Shown here piece by piece: positions 62,366 to 64,000 of a stretch of 64,000 nt of DNA (the stretch's first letter is position 1; every line of letters begins with the position of its first letter). Position numbers and translations under genes: made by a program. The notes beneath the pieces were generated by a model that had not been told where the DNA came from, ran no database searches, and saw only the letters and a list, made by a program, of their open reading frames with translations. Source of the DNA: Bacteroidales bacterium SW299 (GTDB lineage: Bacteria > Bacteroidota > Bacteroidia > Bacteroidales > Bacteroidaceae); NCBI GenBank assembly GCA_019550975.1, contig SDWH01000006.1:107049-171048 (forward strand), read 5' to 3'.

Positions 62366-62453
62366 CATGCTTTTAGGTTGAATAAAAGTGCTGATTTTGT
62401 TGTGTAATTAGCTAATATTTAGTATCTTTACGTAAACAAAAAACAAGCAGGTA

Positions 62454-64000
62454 ATGGAAGAGAAGGATATTTTACTCAAGACGATAGAAGGGTTGAATGC
62501 CACTGTTGCTTCATTGTCTGCCACCAACAAAAAACAAGCGGAGCAGAATGAAAAACTGCAGGAACGTATCAAGGAGTTGACGGCTCAGATTGCATGGCTG
62601 AACCGTCAGCTCTTTGGTCGTAAATCGGAGAAACTTCGCGTATATGATCCTAATATGCCAGATCTCTTTGCCGACGAGTTTTCCGGACTCCGGCAGCAGG
62701 CGGAAGAAAAGCGGGACGAGGCTGTGGAAAAGATTGAGAAGGAATCGGTGGAAGACGTAAAACGAAATCGTCAGAACCGCAAAATGATAGAGGACTTGCC
62801 CGTATTGGAGACCGATACAATAGAACCGAAAGGCGTAGACTTGTCTTTATACCGTAGAATAGGCGAAGAGATAACAAAAGTCGTCAAACACAAGCCGGGA
62901 ATGCTTTACGTCAAGGTGATCATCCGTCCCAAATATGCTCTCAAGGATAGTACCCTGCTTCCTCCGGCCGGACAGAAAGGCGTAGAGATAGCTCCCATGC
63001 CGCTGATGCCGGTCGACAAGTGCATTGCTGACACCAGCCTGCTTGCCGAAATATTGCTTCAGAAGTATGAATATCATGTCCCGTTCTACCGTCAGATACA
63101 GCAATACCGCCATCTTGGAATGAAAGGCCTGACCGAAAGTACACTGGACGGCTGGTTCAAGAAAACCGTGGAACTGCTTAAGCCTCTGTATGAAGAACTC
63201 AAACGGGAAGTCTTCTCCTGTGACTATGTACAGGCGGACGAGACTACAGTTCCGGTCATCAACAGGGAAAAGCACAGGGCCGACAAGGAATATCTCTGGA
63301 TGGTAAGATCAGTCATGGAGAAACTGGTCATCTTCCATTACGACGGGGGATCACGGGCCGGAGCGGTCATCGAATCCCTGGCAAATCAATATAACTTCAA
63401 GGGATATCTTCAATGTGACGGTTTTGCAGGTTATGAAACAGCCTTCAAGACCAACCCCGACGTGCGGCTGCTCAACTGTCTGGTGCATATACGCCGTCAT
63501 TTTGAGCAGGCTTTGGATGAAAACAGGGAGATGGCCCAACATGCACTGACTCAGATACAGCATATCTATAAAATAGAACGTCAGTGTGACGAAGCCGGCC
63601 TGTCATATGATGAGCGCAGACAGAAGCGTCAGGAGCTGGTCCGGCCAATCATGGAGGCAATGAAGGTATGGATGGAGGCAGAAGGAATTAAATACAGTCC
63701 AGGTTCTTTGACAGGCAAGGCCATAACATATGCCTATACCAAATGGGATAATATTATGAGATGTCTGGACGATGGCCGCCTGTACTGGGATAACAATCTG
63801 GCGGAAAATGTCCAACGGCCCATCACTCTGAGCAGAAAAAATTTTCTCTTCTGTGGTAATCACGAAGCAGCGGCTAATATGTCTGTCATCTGTTCCCTGC
63901 TGGCCACATGTAAGGCACACGATGTAAACCCAAGAGATTACCTGAATGATGTCATCGCACAAATGCCTTATCACAAAAAGGCAACTCAAGAAGAACTTTT
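62454..64000 (+). CDS. IS66 transposase TnpC (3' partial)
   Basis: DDE transposase, 515 residues visible, open to the end of the window (usual length is about 520-540, so only a short C-terminus is missing). The N-terminal coiled coil and zinc-finger-like segment precede the catalytic core: QADETTVPV (first Asp, about codon 263), CDGFAGYETAF (second Asp) and YWDNNLAENVQRPI (Glu). No disruption is seen. Confidence 0.95.
   Translation, partial: MEEKDILLKTIEGLNATVASLSATNKKQAEQNEKLQERIKELTAQIAWLNRQLFGRKSEKLRVYDPNMPDLFADEFSGLRQQAEEKRDEAVEKIEKESVEDVKRNRQNRKMIEDLPVLETDTIEPKGVDLSLYRRIGEEITKVVKHKPGMLYVKVIIRPKYALKDSTLLPPAGQKGVEIAPMPLMPVDKCIADTSLLAEILLQKYEYHVPFYRQIQQYRHLGMKGLTESTLDGWFKKTVELLKPLYEELKREVFSCDYVQADETTVPVINREKHRADKEYLWMVRSVMEKLVIFHYDGGSRAGAVIESLANQYNFKGYLQCDGFAGYETAFKTNPDVRLLNCLVHIRRHFEQALDENREMAQHALTQIQHIYKIERQCDEAGLSYDERRQKRQELVRPIMEAMKVWMEAEGIKYSPGSLTGKAITYAYTKWDNIMRCLDDGRLYWDNNLAENVQRPITLSRKNFLFCGNHEAAANMSVICSLLATCKAHDVNPRDYLNDVIAQMPYHKKATQEEL

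Larger units (their letters stand above)
61597..64000 (+). mobile_element. IS66-family insertion sequence (3' part cut by the window)
   Basis: tnpA, tnpB and the start of tnpC are in the standard IS66 order and orientation. A left end beginning GTAAGCATTCG at 61597 fits the GTAA start of IS66 inverted repeats; the right end is outside, so the boundary and target duplication cannot be confirmed. A promoter-like TAGCTTTG (61643-61650) and the hairpin AAACCT/AGGTTT (61624-61637) precede tnpA. Confidence 0.85.

Overview
The window (64 kb) looks like a chromosomal segment of a gut Bacteroidales bacterium of the Bacteroides/Phocaeicola type. The evidence is the complete bat (aerotolerance) operon, a Bacteroidetes-type omega subunit, DUF4293 and BamD genes, secreted fucosidases, a fimbrillin-like lipoprotein, and the recurrent Bacteroidales promoter (TTTG or TTG about 19-21 bp upstream of TAnnTTTG) in front of many genes. 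Shine-Dalgarno sequences are not prominent, as expected for this phylum. I cannot assign a species from the sequence alone.

Layout. 1-2312: 3' part of rimO and an unusual HU-HU-TM-LysM protein. 2439-11793: promoter, moxR, DUF58, a membrane protein, batA, batB, batC, batD, batE, and a PAP2 phosphatase at the end. 11821-17591: small HTH protein, universal stress protein, thioredoxin-fold protein without CXXC, PepSY-like lipoprotein, patatin/BamA-like fusion. 17619-17990: promoter, three tandem tRNA-Arg(ACG) genes, terminator. 18033-31232: housekeeping genes (dapA, ligA, trmD, pyrD-pyrK, holA, AMP nucleosidase, zinc-ribbon protein, NIF3) with a fimbrillin-like lipoprotein and an XRE regulator that has a long AT-rich, palindrome-rich upstream region. 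31252-40350: GH29 fucosidase, Lrp regulator, O-acetylhomoserine sulfhydrylase, a polyferredoxin/Tat iron-sulfur fusion with a Tat-exported Fe-S aldo-keto reductase, YjbR, Fe-alcohol dehydrogenase, Nim-like flavoprotein. 40469-44767: DUF4293, rpoZ, bamD, uvrB, a small secreted protein. 44768-53668: COG0523 GTPase, GH95 glycosidase, AmmeMemoRadiSam pair, a YqaE/Pmp3 peptide of 50 residues, M23 peptidase, DUF2461. 53674-61416: MBL lipoprotein, Hsp20, YitT, FolK, an ExoX-C-like protein, uxaC, a frameshifted GNAT gene, MGMT-family protein, TonB-domain lipoprotein. From about 61597 to the end: an IS66-family element (tnpA, tnpB, start of tnpC) that continues past the window.

How the genes work together. 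The bat cluster is a MoxR/VWA/TPR envelope system. The two fucosidases and glucuronate isomerase fit host- and plant-glycan use. The Fe-S fusion and Tat aldo-keto reductase probably form one exported or membrane-facing redox module. The most unexplained structure is intergenic: a 21-bp tandem palindromic repeat family at three loci, a 22-bp family at two loci, a pair of covarying palindromic terminators, and an orphan intrinsic terminator that suggests a small RNA or leader upstream of the COG0523 gene. I found no CRISPR array, prophage or plasmid functions.
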